From Nitrogeniibacter aestuarii (GTDB lineage: Bacteria > Pseudomonadota > Gammaproteobacteria > Burkholderiales > Rhodocyclaceae), in contig NZ_CP071321.1 of assembly GCF_017309585.1 (NCBI RefSeq), positions 1,674,001 to 1,738,000 of the forward strand: a DNA stretch of 64,000 nt. The letters run 5' to 3'. Below are positions 25,793-35,679 of this stretch, one piece after another. The notes beneath the pieces are model-generated. The model was not told the DNA's origin. It saw nothing but the letters and a program-made list of their open reading frames with translations, and made no database searches. A program made the position numbers and the translations under genes. Within the stretch, counting starts at the first letter, position 1. Each line of letters begins with the position of its first letter.

Positions 25793-26889
25793 TGTCTCGC
25801 GTGCTCAACTTTTCGGCGGGCCCCGCAGCCCTGCCGGAGTCGGTCCTGAGGCGGGCTGCCGAGGAAATGCTCGACTGGCATGGAACCGGTGTCAGCGTGA
25901 TGGAAATGAGCCATCGCAGTGCCGCCTTCCAGTCGATCTATACCCAGGCAGAGGCCGATTTTCGCGAACTCCTCGGGGTGCCGTCGAATTACCGCATTCT
26001 TTTCATGCAGGGCGGGGCGATCGCCGAGAACGCGATCATTCCCATGAACCTGCTGGGCGACAAGCGCGTCGCCGACTACGTGGTGACCGGTTCGTGGTCC
26101 GCCAAATCGCAGAAAGAGGCGCGCAAGTTCGCCGAGGTCAATATCGCTGCGTCGAGTGAAAGCACGGGCTTCACTACCATTCCAGCCACGGAGCAATGGC
26201 AGCTGTCGGCGGATCCTGCCTACGTGTTCATCTGCTCCAACGAGACCATCGTGGGGGTTGAATACGGCTTTGATCCGGATCTGGCAAAGATCGGTCGAGC
26301 GGGGCTCCCCCTGGTGGCGGACATGTCGTCGAACATCCTGTCCCGACCGATGGACGTGTCCCGCTACGGCCTTATCTTCGGCGGCGCGCAAAAGAATATC
26401 GGCCCGGCGGGGCTCACCTTCGTGATCGTCCGCGAGGACTTGCTGGGCAAGGCGCACCAGGACTGCCCCTCGGCATTCGACTACAAGCTCGTGGCCGAAA
26501 ACGAATCCATGTACAACACCCCGCCCACTTACGCCATCTACATCGCAGGACTTGTGTTCCAGTGGCTGCGCGCGCAGGGCGGGCTCGAAGCAATGGCTGA
26601 GCGCAATGCGGCCAAGGCGGCCTTGCTCTATGACACCATCGACGCGAGTAGTTTTTACGAAAACAGGATTGATCGCGCGTGTCGCTCGCGCATGAACGTG
26701 CCATTCCTGCTCCGGGATGAATCGCTCAACAGCGTCTTTCTGGAAGAGAGTGCCGCGGCGGGCCTGGTACAGCTGAAAGGTCACAAGTCAGTGGGTGGCA
26801 TGCGTGCTTCCATCTACAACGCCATGCCGATCACCGGGGTGCAGGCGCTCGTGGATTTCATGCTTGATTTTGAAAAGCGAAAGGGTTGA
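25792..26889 (+). CDS. serC: Phosphoserine aminotransferase
   Basis: This 365-residue class V aminotransferase begins RVLNFSAGPAALPESVL. SRYGLIFGGAQKNIGPAG has the PLP lysine, and the C-terminal GGMRASIYNAMP is the family signature. It makes 3-phosphoserine (serine synthesis) and acts in pyridoxal phosphate synthesis. The ATG shares one base with the gyrA stop. Confidence 0.97.
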   Translation: MSRVLNFSAGPAALPESVLRRAAEEMLDWHGTGVSVMEMSHRSAAFQSIYTQAEADFRELLGVPSNYRILFMQGGAIAENAIIPMNLLGDKRVADYVVTGSWSAKSQKEARKFAEVNIAASSESTGFTTIPATEQWQLSADPAYVFICSNETIVGVEYGFDPDLAKIGRAGLPLVADMSSNILSRPMDVSRYGLIFGGAQKNIGPAGLTFVIVREDLLGKAHQDCPSAFDYKLVAENESMYNTPPTYAIYIAGLVFQWLRAQGGLEAMAERNAAKAALLYDTIDASSFYENRIDRACRSRMNVPFLLRDESLNSVFLEESAAAGLVQLKGHKSVGGMRASIYNAMPITGVQALVDFMLDFEKRKG

Positions 26890-26901
26890 AGAGGCGAAGA
26901 C

Positions 26902-27972
26902 ATGAGCGAAGAAAAGGAACTGCTCAAGCTGCGCAACGAGATCGATGCGATCGATGACGAGTTGCTGGCGAAGTTTTCGCGGCGCGCCCAGCTCGCACAG
27001 CGCGTGGGTGAAATCAAGCACGGCAACATCTACCGGCCGGAGCGCGAAGCCCAGGTGCTGCGTCGTCTGGCCGAAGCCAATCCGGGTCCGCTGCCCGATA
27101 CGGCAATTCAGCGGGTTTTTCGTGAATTGATGTCTGCCTGTCTGGCGCTCGAGCAACCGCTCAAGGTGGCTTATCTCGGCCCGGCCGGAACGTTCTCGGA
27201 AAGTGCGTCTCGCAAGCACTTTGGCAGTGCGCCGACGCTGATGCCGATGCTGGCAATTGACGACGTCTTCCGCTCTGTCGAAGCCGGCACTGTCGACTAC
27301 GGTGTCGTGCCGGTCGAGAACTCCACTGAAGGTGCTGTGGGGCGTACGCTGGATCTGTTGCTGGCCAACCCGCTGAAGATCTGTGGCGAGGTCAAGCTGC
27401 GGATCAATCAGCACCTCATGTCAAAGGCTGATGGTCTTGGTGCAGCACGGCGCGTCTATTCCCATGCGCAGAGCCTTGCCCAGTGTCAGGAGTGGCTCAA
27501 CCGCAACCTGCCGGCCTTGCCTCGCGTCCCGGTGGCCAGCAACGCTGAAGCGGCACGACTGGCCTCCGAAGACCCCGAATCCGTGGCCATCGCGGGCGAG
27601 GCGGCAGCAGAGTTGTACGGCCTGAACATTCTTTCGGCCAACATTGAAGACGACCCCAACAACACGACGCGCTTTCTCGTGATTTGCCAGCACGATGCCG
27701 GGCCTTCGGGAAAGGACAAGACGTCGATCGTGTGTTCGACACCGAATCGCGCGGGCGCAATGCATCGACTGCTTCAGCCGCTGGCCGACTTCGGTGTGAG
27801 CATGACCAAACTTCAGTCGCGTCCGGCTCGTTCGGGGCTGTGGGAATACGTGTACTACATTGACTTTGAGGGGCACCAGAGCGACGACTCGGTGGCATCG
27901 GCGCTCAAGGCGCTGGAAGACAACGCCAGCTTCGTCAAGGTGCTGGGGTCGTATCCTGCCGCAGCCATGTAA
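26902..27972 (+). CDS. pheA: Chorismate mutase / prephenate dehydratase (P-protein)
   Basis: This 356-residue protein has an N-terminal AroQ chorismate mutase (LRNEIDAIDDELLAKFSRRAQ), a prephenate dehydratase (YLGPAGTFSESA, VPVENSTEGAV) and a C-terminal ACT domain with TKLQSRPARSG, the place of the ESRP motif that binds phenylalanine for feedback. It makes phenylpyruvate. GAAGAGG precedes the ATG. Confidence 0.97.
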   Translation: MSEEKELLKLRNEIDAIDDELLAKFSRRAQLAQRVGEIKHGNIYRPEREAQVLRRLAEANPGPLPDTAIQRVFRELMSACLALEQPLKVAYLGPAGTFSESASRKHFGSAPTLMPMLAIDDVFRSVEAGTVDYGVVPVENSTEGAVGRTLDLLLANPLKICGEVKLRINQHLMSKADGLGAARRVYSHAQSLAQCQEWLNRNLPALPRVPVASNAEAARLASEDPESVAIAGEAAAELYGLNILSANIEDDPNNTTRFLVICQHDAGPSGKDKTSIVCSTPNRAGAMHRLLQPLADFGVSMTKLQSRPARSGLWEYVYYIDFEGHQSDDSVASALKALEDNASFVKVLGSYPAAAM

Positions 27973-28012
27973 CGCTCGGCTGGGCATCATAAAGAACTAG
28001 CGGGAGACATTC

Positions 28013-29125
28013 GTGGGCATCCCTGAGCAGGTTTCAGCGTCCATTCGCGCCATTTCGCCATATCAGCCCGGTAAACCGATTGCTGAGTTGGCCCGCGAGA
28101 TGGGTTTGCGTGTGGGTGATATTGTCAAACTGGCGTCCAACGAGAATCCCCTGGGGATGAGCCCCCGGGCACGTGAGGCGATCGCCCGGGAAGTGGCGGA
28201 CTTGCCGCGCTACCCGGACGGGAACGGTTTTGAACTGAAGGCCGCCCTGGTGCGCAAGTATGGCGTTGCCCACAACCAGATCGTGCTGGGCAACGGTTCC
28301 AACGATGTGCTCGACCTGCTAGCACGAACGTTTCTCGCGCCTGGCGACGAAGCCGTGTTTTCCGAACATGGTTTCGCGGTGTATCCCATCTCCACGCTGG
28401 CCGCCAGTGGCAAGCCGGTTCAGGTGCCGGCGGTCAACTTCGGACATGATCTGGACGCCATGGCTGCCGCGGTCACCGAGCGTACACGCATCATATTCAT
28501 TGCCAATCCGAACAACCCGACGGGCACTTTCGTGCCGGGGGAGCGGATTGCTGCGTTTCTTGCGAAGGTGCCACGCAACGTGGTTGTGGTGCTTGACGAG
28601 GCTTATACCGAATACCTCCCCGATGCTGACCGCTACGACAGTGTTGCGTGGCTCGCCGAGCACCCCAACCTGATCATTTCGCGGACTTTTTCGAAAGCCT
28701 ACGGGCTCGCCGGCTTGCGGGTCGGTTTTGGTCTCGGTAGTCCGGAACTGATCGATTTGCTCAACCGTGTGCGCCAACCCTTCAATGTCAGCACACTCGG
28801 CTTGGCCGCTGCTGCCGCCGCGCTGGAAGACGAGGCCTTTGTGGCACGTAGTGCCGATCTCAATCGTCGCGGCATGACTCAGCTGACCGAGGCGTTCGAA
28901 CGCCTGAACCTGACCTGGATTCCGTCCTGGGGCAATTTCGTCACAGTCAGAGTCGGCGACGCCGTAAGCATCAATCAGCGACTGCTGGCTCAGGGCGTCA
29001 TCGTGCGGCCGATCGGTGGCTACGGTTTGCCTGAATGGCTGCGGGTTTCGGTCGGCTTGCCTGAGGAGAATGATCGTTTCATCAATGCACTGCGCCATGC
29101 GCTCGAAGAAGAGGCGGGCCAGTGA
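28013..29125 (+). CDS. hisC: Histidinol-phosphate aminotransferase (aromatic aminotransferase role possible)
   Basis: This 370-residue class I aminotransferase has a GTG start preceded by GGGAG. LASNENPLGMSP and the PLP segment SRTFSKAYGLAGLRVGFG are clear. Between pheA and tyrA such HisC copies often serve phenylalanine/tyrosine transamination, so this may be the aromatic-pathway copy (inference). Its stop overlaps the tyrA start by 4 bp (GTGA). Confidence 0.93.
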   Translation: MGIPEQVSASIRAISPYQPGKPIAELAREMGLRVGDIVKLASNENPLGMSPRAREAIAREVADLPRYPDGNGFELKAALVRKYGVAHNQIVLGNGSNDVLDLLARTFLAPGDEAVFSEHGFAVYPISTLAASGKPVQVPAVNFGHDLDAMAAAVTERTRIIFIANPNNPTGTFVPGERIAAFLAKVPRNVVVVLDEAYTEYLPDADRYDSVAWLAEHPNLIISRTFSKAYGLAGLRVGFGLGSPELIDLLNRVRQPFNVSTLGLAAAAAALEDEAFVARSADLNRRGMTQLTEAFERLNLTWIPSWGNFVTVRVGDAVSINQRLLAQGVIVRPIGGYGLPEWLRVSVGLPEENDRFINALRHALEEEAGQ

Positions 29126-30009
29126 CGTCGCCAGTGCTGATCAACAAACTCGTGATCTGTGGCGTAGGATTGATTGGCGGCTCTTTTGCGCTGGCGCTCA
29201 AGAAGGCCGGCGCGGTTGGCGAGGTGGTCGGTATCGGGCGGACTGCAGCTTCGCTTGAACGGGCGCAGGAACTCGGCGTTATCGATCGCTACAGCACAGA
29301 CTGGGCAGAAGCGCTCGCGGGTGCGGACATGGTGCTGCTCGCCATGCCGGTTGGGCAGGTCGGGGCTGTGACCGAAGCGATGGCCCCGCATCTGGAGCCA
29401 CAAACGATCATCACGGACGCAGGGAGTACCAAGCGCGACATGATCGAGGCCTTCTATGCGAACCTCGGGGAACATCTTTCTCGCGTGGTTCCGGCCCACC
29501 CGATCGCTGGTGCCGAAAAGAGCGGAGCCGATGCGGCGTTTGCCGATCTCTATCAAGGCCGGAATGTGGTCGTCACGCCCCTGGGCGAAAGTGATCCCGA
29601 GGCGATTGAGCAGGTCTCGTCCGCCTGGGCTGCGTGCGGAGCGATCATTCGGCGCATGACCCCGCAGGAGCACGACCGGGTCTTCGCCGCGGTGAGTCAC
29701 TTGCCGCACTTGCTGGCCTACGGGCTCGTTCACGATCTGGCCAGTCGCGCCAATTCGGAAGAACTCTTCAGTTACGCTGCGGGTGGTTTTCGCGATTTCA
29801 CGCGCATTGCGGGAAGTCATCCCGAAATGTGGCGCGATATCTGTCTGGCCAACCGACACGCCTTGCTCGCCGAACTGGACCAGTATCTGGGCGAACTGGC
29901 GTATCTGCGCGCTCTGCTGCTGAGTAACGACGGCAAGGCCCTCGAATCCCTGTTTGGCGAAGCGCGCGAGGCGCGCAACCGTTGGGCCGAAAAGGCCTTC
30001 CCATCCTGA
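29122..30009 (+). CDS. tyrA: Prephenate (arogenate) dehydrogenase
   Basis: This 295-residue protein starts with GTG. VICGVGLIGGSFALALKKAG is the NAD-binding site. HPIAGAEKSGADAA and AVSHLPHLLAYGL hold the prephenate-binding and catalytic His. No N-terminal chorismate mutase is present. It makes the tyrosine precursor. Confidence 0.95.
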   Translation: MTSPVLINKLVICGVGLIGGSFALALKKAGAVGEVVGIGRTAASLERAQELGVIDRYSTDWAEALAGADMVLLAMPVGQVGAVTEAMAPHLEPQTIITDAGSTKRDMIEAFYANLGEHLSRVVPAHPIAGAEKSGADAAFADLYQGRNVVVTPLGESDPEAIEQVSSAWAACGAIIRRMTPQEHDRVFAAVSHLPHLLAYGLVHDLASRANSEELFSYAAGGFRDFTRIAGSHPEMWRDICLANRHALLAELDQYLGELAYLRALLLSNDGKALESLFGEAREARNRWAEKAFPS

Positions 30010-30029
30010 TTCAAACGGAGTTCCGAAGC

Positions 30030-31964
30030 ATGGAATTTCTTGATCTGCCGCCCATGATGTCGGCGGCTGGCCGTGTCCGGCTGCCTGGCTCGAAGAGCAT
30101 TTCCAATCGGGTCTTGTTGCTCGCCGCACTGAGCGAGGGTGAGACCGAGGTTCGTGATCTGCTCAAGTCAGACGACACCGACCGTATGCTCGACGCGCTG
30201 CGCGTGCTGGGCGTTGAATGGTCGCACGATCAGGCGCAGAACGTGTATCGCGTGGCGGGCGTGAGTGGCTGTTTTCCGAATCGTCAGGCGGACCTGTTCC
30301 TGGGGAACGCGGGGACCGCTTTCCGGCCTTTGACTGCGGCGCTGGCGCTGGCCGGTGGCGACTATCGCCTGTCGGGTGTGCCGCGTATGCACGAGCGCCC
30401 GATCGGCGACCTCGTGGATGCCCTTCGCGAGCTGGGTGCCATCATCGATTACGAGGAAAATAAGGGCTATCCGCCGTTGCGCATCTCGCCGACGCCAGAG
30501 CGCCTCAATGCCGAAGTGTCGGTGCGTGGCGATGTCTCCAGCCAGTTCCTGACCGCATTGCTCATGAGTGCGCCTTTGGTCGGCCATGCGGTGACCATTT
30601 GCGTCATTGGCGAATTGATCTCGAAGCCGTATATCGAGATCACCCTCGATCTGATGCGTCGATTCGGGGTCACGGTTGAGCGCGACGGCTGGGAGCGCTT
30701 TGTCGTGCCTGCCGGGAGTCGCTATCGGTCCCCCGGCTTGGTCTATGTCGAGGGCGATGCGTCGTCTGCTTCTTATTTCCTTGCGGCTGGTGTGCTCGGA
30801 GGCGGACCGGTCCGGGTTGAAGGGGTGGGGCGTGAGAGCATCCAGGGCGATGTCCGCTTTGCCGAGGCTCTGGAGAAACTCGGGGGGCGGATCACCTGGG
30901 GTGACAACTGGATCGAGGCATCCGCGCCAGCCGATGGTCGACTCAAAGCCTTCGATCTGGACCTGAATCACATCCCCGACGCCGCCATGACACTGGCGGT
31001 CATGGCCATGTTCTGCGATGGCCCCTGCTGGTTGCGCAACATCGCAAGCTGGCGAGTCAAGGAAACAGACCGTCTTGCAGCCATGGCAACAGAGTTGCGC
31101 AAGGTGGGCGCTGTTGTTGAAGAATTGCCTGATGCCTTGCGCGTCGAACCCCCCCGGCAGATGCAAACGGCGGCCATCGACACCTATGACGACCATCGCA
31201 TGGCCATGTGCTTTTCCCTGGTTACGCTGGGTGGCCCGATGATGAGAATTAACGACCCAGCCTGTGTCAACAAGACGTTTCCCACCTATTTCGATGTCTA
31301 CCGTGAGGTCACGACGCCAGTGCCGGTGGTTGCCATCGATGGCCCATCGGCCTCTGGAAAAGGAACGGTTGCTGCCCGGGTGGCCGACGCGCTCGGTTAT
31401 CACTACCTTGATAGCGGCTCTCTGTACCGGCTGGTGGCGTTGGCGGCACTCAAGGCGGGTTTGGCCGAAACGGATGAAGCGGTTGTCGACGTTGCGCGGC
31501 ACCTTCCGGTCGAGTTTCACGAAGGTTGCGTGCGCCTATCAGGCGAAGATGTCACCGACGCCATCCGGTCGGAGGCCTGTTCCGCCATGGCCTCGAAAGT
31601 CGCCGCCATTCCTGCGGTTCGCGACGCATTGCTCGATCGTCAACGGGCTTTCCGTCAGGCGCCGGGCGTGGTCGCTGAAGGGCGGGACATCGGGTCAGTC
31701 ATCTTCCCGGATGCCGCAACCAAGGTTTTCCTGACCGCATCTGTCGAGGCACGTGCTGGGCGGCGCTATAAGCAGTTGATGGAAAAGGGTTTGCCTGCTA
31801 ACATTGATAGTCTTTCACAGGATCTTCGCGAACGGGACGAGCGTGATGCCTCCCGAAGCGTTGCTCCTTTGAAGAAATTACCTGAAGCCAGCTTGCTTGA
31901 CACGTCTGATATGGGTGTCGATGACGCCGTTCAGTTCGTGCTCGATCTGGTGGCTCAGGGTTGA
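30030..31964 (+). CDS. aroA-cmk: Fused EPSP synthase and cytidylate kinase
   Basis: The start ATG 30030 is preceded by ACGGAG; the frame is open to 29982. The 644-residue chain joins two enzymes without a stop. Residues 1-~430 are EPSP synthase: PGSKSISNRVLLLAA, FLGNAGTAFRPLTAAL and DDHRMAMCFSL. From about residue 432, VVAIDGPSASGKGTVAARVA (P-loop) and HYLDSGSLYRLVALAAL are cytidylate kinase. In E. coli these lie as separate genes upstream of rpsA; the fusion keeps the order. They act in aromatic amino-acid synthesis and CMP/dCMP recycling. Confidence 0.96.
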   Translation: MEFLDLPPMMSAAGRVRLPGSKSISNRVLLLAALSEGETEVRDLLKSDDTDRMLDALRVLGVEWSHDQAQNVYRVAGVSGCFPNRQADLFLGNAGTAFRPLTAALALAGGDYRLSGVPRMHERPIGDLVDALRELGAIIDYEENKGYPPLRISPTPERLNAEVSVRGDVSSQFLTALLMSAPLVGHAVTICVIGELISKPYIEITLDLMRRFGVTVERDGWERFVVPAGSRYRSPGLVYVEGDASSASYFLAAGVLGGGPVRVEGVGRESIQGDVRFAEALEKLGGRITWGDNWIEASAPADGRLKAFDLDLNHIPDAAMTLAVMAMFCDGPCWLRNIASWRVKETDRLAAMATELRKVGAVVEELPDALRVEPPRQMQTAAIDTYDDHRMAMCFSLVTLGGPMMRINDPACVNKTFPTYFDVYREVTTPVPVVAIDGPSASGKGTVAARVADALGYHYLDSGSLYRLVALAALKAGLAETDEAVVDVARHLPVEFHEGCVRLSGEDVTDAIRSEACSAMASKVAAIPAVRDALLDRQRAFRQAPGVVAEGRDIGSVIFPDAATKVFLTASVEARAGRRYKQLMEKGLPANIDSLSQDLRERDERDASRSVAPLKKLPEASLLDTSDMGVDDAVQFVLDLVAQG

Positions 31965-31974
31965 ATTGTCGTTT

Positions 31975-31995
31975 GCCGGCTGCAGCCGGCTTTTT
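31975..31995 (+). terminator. Terminator/attenuator between cmk and rpsA
   Basis: The stem GCCGGC/GCCGGC with loop TGCA is followed by TTTTT. It lies 10 bp after the aroA-cmk stop, so rpsA may depend on read-through or its own promoter. Confidence 0.7.
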
Positions 31996-32042
31996 GATTA
32001 ACGCTTAACCCGCTGCCTCGTTGCAGCAACCAGGTTCCTTTT

Positions 32043-33749
32043 ATGTCCACTGCCACCCCCGAAATGTCCATGGAAAGTTTTGCCGAGCTGTTCGAGGAAT
32101 CCCTCGCCCAGCAGGAAATGCGTACCGGCGAAGTGATCACTGCTGAAGTGGTCCGTGTCGATCAGAACTTCGTTGTCGTGAATGCCGGCCTCAAGTCCGA
32201 GAGCTACGTGCCTATCGACGAGTTCCGCAACGACCATGGCGAACTTGAAGTTAACGAAGGTGACTACGTCCAGGTCGCCATTGATGCCCTTGAAGATGGT
32301 TATGGCGAGACCCGCCTGTCCCGCGACAAGGCCAAGCGCATCGCCGCCTGGAACGATCTTGAGCTCGCCCTCAACGAAGGTACCCTGACCAAGGGTGTTG
32401 TCAGTGGTCGCGTGAAGGGTGGCCTGACCGTCATGATCAACGGCATCCGCGCCTTCCTGCCGGGTTCTCTGGTTGACATGCGTCCGGTCAAGGACACCAC
32501 GCCGTACGAAGGCAAGGAATTCGAGTTCAAGGTCATCAAGCTGGACCGCAAGCGCAACAACGTGGTTGTGTCCCGCCGTGCCGTGCTTGAAGAGACCATG
32601 GGCGAAGAGCGCGACAAGCTCCTCGAGAACCTCACCGAAGGTATGGTCGTCAAGGGCATCGTCAAGAACATCACCGACTACGGCGCATTCGTGGATCTGG
32701 GTGGTATCGACGGTCTGCTGCACATCACCGATCTGGCATGGCGCCGTGTGCGTCACCCCTCCGAAGTCGTGGCCGTGGGCGACGAACTCGAAGCCAAGGT
32801 CCTCAAGTTCGACCGCGAGCGTTGCCGCGTGTCTCTGGGCCTGAAGCAGCTAGGCGAAGATCCGTGGGTGGGCATTGCTCGCCGCTACCCGAACGGCACC
32901 CGCCTGTTCGGCAAGGTCACCAACATCACCGACTACGGTGCATTCGTTGAAGTCGAGCAGGGCATCGAAGGCCTGGTTCACGTCTCCGAAATGGACTGGA
33001 CCAACAAGAACATCCACCCGACCAAGGTTGTCCAGCTGGGCGACGAAGTCGAAGTGATGATTCTCGACATCGACGAAGAGCGTCGCCGTATCTCCCTGGG
33101 TATGAAGCAGTGCATGGCCAACCCGTGGGAAGAGTTCTCCATGAACTTCAAGAAGGGCGACAAGGTTGCCGGTCAGATCAAGTCCATCACCGACTTCGGT
33201 GTGTTCATTGGTCTGGATGGTGGCATCGACGGTCTGGTTCACCTCTCCGACCTGTCCTGGTCCGAGCAGGGTGAGGAAGCTGTTCGCAACTTCAAGAAGG
33301 GCGACGAAGTGCAAGCCGTGGTGCTGGCCATCGACGTCGAGCGCGAGCGTATCTCCCTGGGTATCAAGCAGCTCGATGGGGATCCCTTCACCAACTTCAT
33401 CGCGACGCACGAGAAGAACAGCCTGGTGCAGGGTACGGTCAAGACCGTCGATGCACGCGGTGCCGTGATCACGCTGGCCGAAGACGTTGAAGGTTACCTG
33501 CGCGTGTCGGAAGCCGCTGCTCACCGCGTTGAAGACCTGAGCACCATGCTCAAGGAAGGCGACGAAGTCGAGACCATGATCATCAACGTGGATCGCAAGT
33601 CCCGTTCGATCAATCTCTCCATCCGCGCCAAGGATCAGGCTGAAACCTCCGAGGCCATGCAGAAGCTGGCGTCCGAAGGTTCGGCTGTCTCTGGCACGAC
33701 GAGCCTGGGCGCATTGCTCAAGGCGAAGCTGGACGAGCAGAAGCAGTAA
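32043..33749 (+). CDS. rpsA: 30S ribosomal protein S1
   Basis: This 568-residue protein has six S1 RNA-binding repeats, the later ones marked by ITDYGAFVDLGGIDGLLH, ITDYGAFVEVEQGIEGLVH and ITDFGVFIGLDGGIDGLVH. ERISLGIKQL ends several repeats. It binds mRNA on the 30S subunit. The start has only a weak Shine-Dalgarno sequence, usual for rpsA. Confidence 0.98.
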   Translation: MSTATPEMSMESFAELFEESLAQQEMRTGEVITAEVVRVDQNFVVVNAGLKSESYVPIDEFRNDHGELEVNEGDYVQVAIDALEDGYGETRLSRDKAKRIAAWNDLELALNEGTLTKGVVSGRVKGGLTVMINGIRAFLPGSLVDMRPVKDTTPYEGKEFEFKVIKLDRKRNNVVVSRRAVLEETMGEERDKLLENLTEGMVVKGIVKNITDYGAFVDLGGIDGLLHITDLAWRRVRHPSEVVAVGDELEAKVLKFDRERCRVSLGLKQLGEDPWVGIARRYPNGTRLFGKVTNITDYGAFVEVEQGIEGLVHVSEMDWTNKNIHPTKVVQLGDEVEVMILDIDEERRRISLGMKQCMANPWEEFSMNFKKGDKVAGQIKSITDFGVFIGLDGGIDGLVHLSDLSWSEQGEEAVRNFKKGDEVQAVVLAIDVERERISLGIKQLDGDPFTNFIATHEKNSLVQGTVKTVDARGAVITLAEDVEGYLRVSEAAAHRVEDLSTMLKEGDEVETMIINVDRKSRSINLSIRAKDQAETSEAMQKLASEGSAVSGTTSLGALLKAKLDEQKQ

Positions 33750-33761
33750 TTTCGTACAGCC

Positions 33762-34043
33762 ATGACCAAATCGGAACTGATTGCGCGACTGGCGGGACGT
33801 TTTCCGCAACTCGTCGCAAAGGACGCCGATTACGCTGTGAAGATGATTCTCGATGCGATGACCGATTCGCTTTCGCGCGGTGATCGTATCGAGATTCGCG
33901 GGTTCGGCAGCTTTGCGCTGAACTATCGACCGCCCCGCGTGGGTCGCAACCCGAAATCCGGCGAACGTGTTGAAGTGGCAGAGAAGTATGTGCCTCACTT
34001 CAAGGCCGGTAAGGAGTTGCGCGAGCGCGTAGATCTGAGCTGA
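33762..34043 (+). CDS. ihfB: Integration host factor beta subunit
   Basis: This is a 93-residue HU/IHF-fold protein. MTKSELIARLA and IEIRGFGSFALNYRPPRVGRN (with the DNA-intercalating Pro region) are diagnostic. It lies 12 bp after rpsA, its classical neighbour. Confidence 0.97.
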   Translation: MTKSELIARLAGRFPQLVAKDADYAVKMILDAMTDSLSRGDRIEIRGFGSFALNYRPPRVGRNPKSGERVEVAEKYVPHFKAGKELRERVDLS

Positions 34044-34074
34044 TCGGCAGTGGTCGTGTTACTGACTTATTTGG

Positions 34075-34101
34075 AAGGCGGTGAAAACCGCCTTCTTTTT
34101 T
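34075..34101 (+). terminator. Intrinsic terminator after ihfB
   Basis: The stem AAGGCGGT/ACCGCCTT with a GAAA tetraloop is followed by CTTTTTT, 32 bp after the ihfB stop. Confidence 0.9.
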
Positions 34102-34129
34102 GTCCTCGTCTCCGCCATAATCCCACCTC

Positions 34130-34450
34130 ATGCGCATACTGATCTGGATTGTCCGTCTGGCGATTTTTCTGGTGCTGTTCGGCTTTGCCGTCAAGAACGA
34201 CCAGATTGTCACCCTGAAGTCGTATCTCGGTGGCGAGTGGCAACTGCCACTGGTCTTCGTGATACTCATCGCTTTCGCCGCAGGCGCGATTGTCGGTGTT
34301 ACGGCAACGGTCTCCTCGCTGCTGCGTCAGCGCCGGGAAATTGCCAAGCTTCGCAAACAGTTGCGAAAGGCAGAGCAAGCTGCCGACAAGGCACCGGAAT
34401 CCACCGAACTCGTACCGCAACGGTCCGAAGAAGGCGCTCCCGCAGTCTGA
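34130..34450 (+). CDS. lapA: LPS assembly protein A (DUF1049)
   Basis: This 106-residue protein has two membrane segments (LIWIVRLAIFLVLFGFAV and PLVFVILIAFAAGAIVGV) and a cytoplasmic coiled tail. With LapB it regulates LpxC proteolysis in enterics. No Shine-Dalgarno is visible; a CATAAT at 34116-34121 close to the ATG could mean a very short or absent leader. Confidence 0.93.
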   Translation: MRILIWIVRLAIFLVLFGFAVKNDQIVTLKSYLGGEWQLPLVFVILIAFAAGAIVGVTATVSSLLRQRREIAKLRKQLRKAEQAADKAPESTELVPQRSEEGAPAV

Positions 34451-34456
34451 TCATTT

Positions 34457-35632
34457 ATGGAAATCGAACTGTGGTGGCTGCTGGTCATTCCGCTGTTTTT
34501 TCTTCTCGGGTGGCTGGCGGCGCGGATTGACATCCGACATGTTGTTCGCGAGTCGCGCTCTTTGCCGCGCTCGTACCTCAGCGGTCTGAATTTTCTCCTG
34601 AACGAACAGCCTGATAAGGCAATCGACGCCTTTATCGAGGCGGTGCGCATCGACCCGGACACGGTCGAGTTGCACTTTGCTCTCGGTAGCCTGTTTCGGC
34701 GACGTGGCGAGACAGAGCGGGCCATCCGAATGCACCAGCATCTGGTTGAACGCGTGGATTTGCCACATGCGCAGCGCACTCAGGCGCTGGCCGAGCTAGG
34801 TCAGGATTATCTCAAGGCAGGTCTGTTGGACCGTGCAGAAGACGTGTTCCTGCGCCTGCGTGGTACCGAGCTCGATGACATGGCCCTCAATCAACTGCTG
34901 GAGATCTACCAGCAGGAAAAAGAGTGGGCAAAGGCCATTGAAATCGCCCAGGCCCTGCCCGATCACGAGAGTGTCTGGTGGCGCAAGGAGATGGCGAACT
35001 TCCATTGCGAAATTGCCGAAAGTGCGATGACCGAATCAAGGTTCGGGGACGCCGAGCATTCCGTGTCCGCTGCATTGGCGGTCAACCCGAAATCGGTGCG
35101 GGCCAGTTTGCTTCGCGGCGATTTGTTGCTTCGAGACGGTCAGCTGGAGGCCGCCATCGACGCCTGGAAACGAATCGAAACGCAGGACCCGGCTTATCTT
35201 GCACTGGTTGCGGATCGAATCATGCAGGCCCATCAGAAGACGGCACGCGCCGAACAGGGCTTGCAAATGCTGCGTTCCTTCATGGAGCGGCACCCCTCGC
35301 TCGATTTGCTCGACACGGTCTTTGAAACCACTCTGAAAATGCAAGGGCCGCAACTGGCGTACGATCTGGTTCGTGAGGAACTACGCCGCAATCCGACGCT
35401 GCTCGGGCTGGACAAGTTGCTGGAGGCGGGCATCATGACCGCGCCGGACGAGTACCGCACGGACATCGAACTGGTGCGCCAACTTGTGCACGGTCACACG
35501 CGGCGCGTGGCCCGCTATCGCTGTGGTGCCTGCGGCTTCAAGGCCCGTCAGTTCTATTGGCGATGTCCAGCGTGCGGTGGTTGGGAAACCACGCCGCCCA
35601 AACGAACGGAAGAATACGATTTGGCGCCCTGA
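34457..35632 (+). CDS. lapB: LPS assembly protein B (TPR, rubredoxin-like C-terminus)
   Basis: This 391-residue protein has an N-terminal membrane anchor (LWWLLVIPLFFLLGWLAA), TPR repeats from about 40 to 330 and a C-terminal zinc ribbon/rubredoxin knuckle, CGACGF and CPACGGW. These match LapB (YciM), which controls LPS synthesis through LpxC and FtsH. It starts 6 bp after lapA. Confidence 0.96.
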   Translation: MEIELWWLLVIPLFFLLGWLAARIDIRHVVRESRSLPRSYLSGLNFLLNEQPDKAIDAFIEAVRIDPDTVELHFALGSLFRRRGETERAIRMHQHLVERVDLPHAQRTQALAELGQDYLKAGLLDRAEDVFLRLRGTELDDMALNQLLEIYQQEKEWAKAIEIAQALPDHESVWWRKEMANFHCEIAESAMTESRFGDAEHSVSAALAVNPKSVRASLLRGDLLLRDGQLEAAIDAWKRIETQDPAYLALVADRIMQAHQKTARAEQGLQMLRSFMERHPSLDLLDTVFETTLKMQGPQLAYDLVREELRRNPTLLGLDKLLEAGIMTAPDEYRTDIELVRQLVHGHTRRVARYRCGACGFKARQFYWRCPACGGWETTPPKRTEEYDLAP

Positions 35633-35679
35633 GTCCGCGCAGGACAATGGGGGCTTACAACACTTCAAGGAATTCATAC

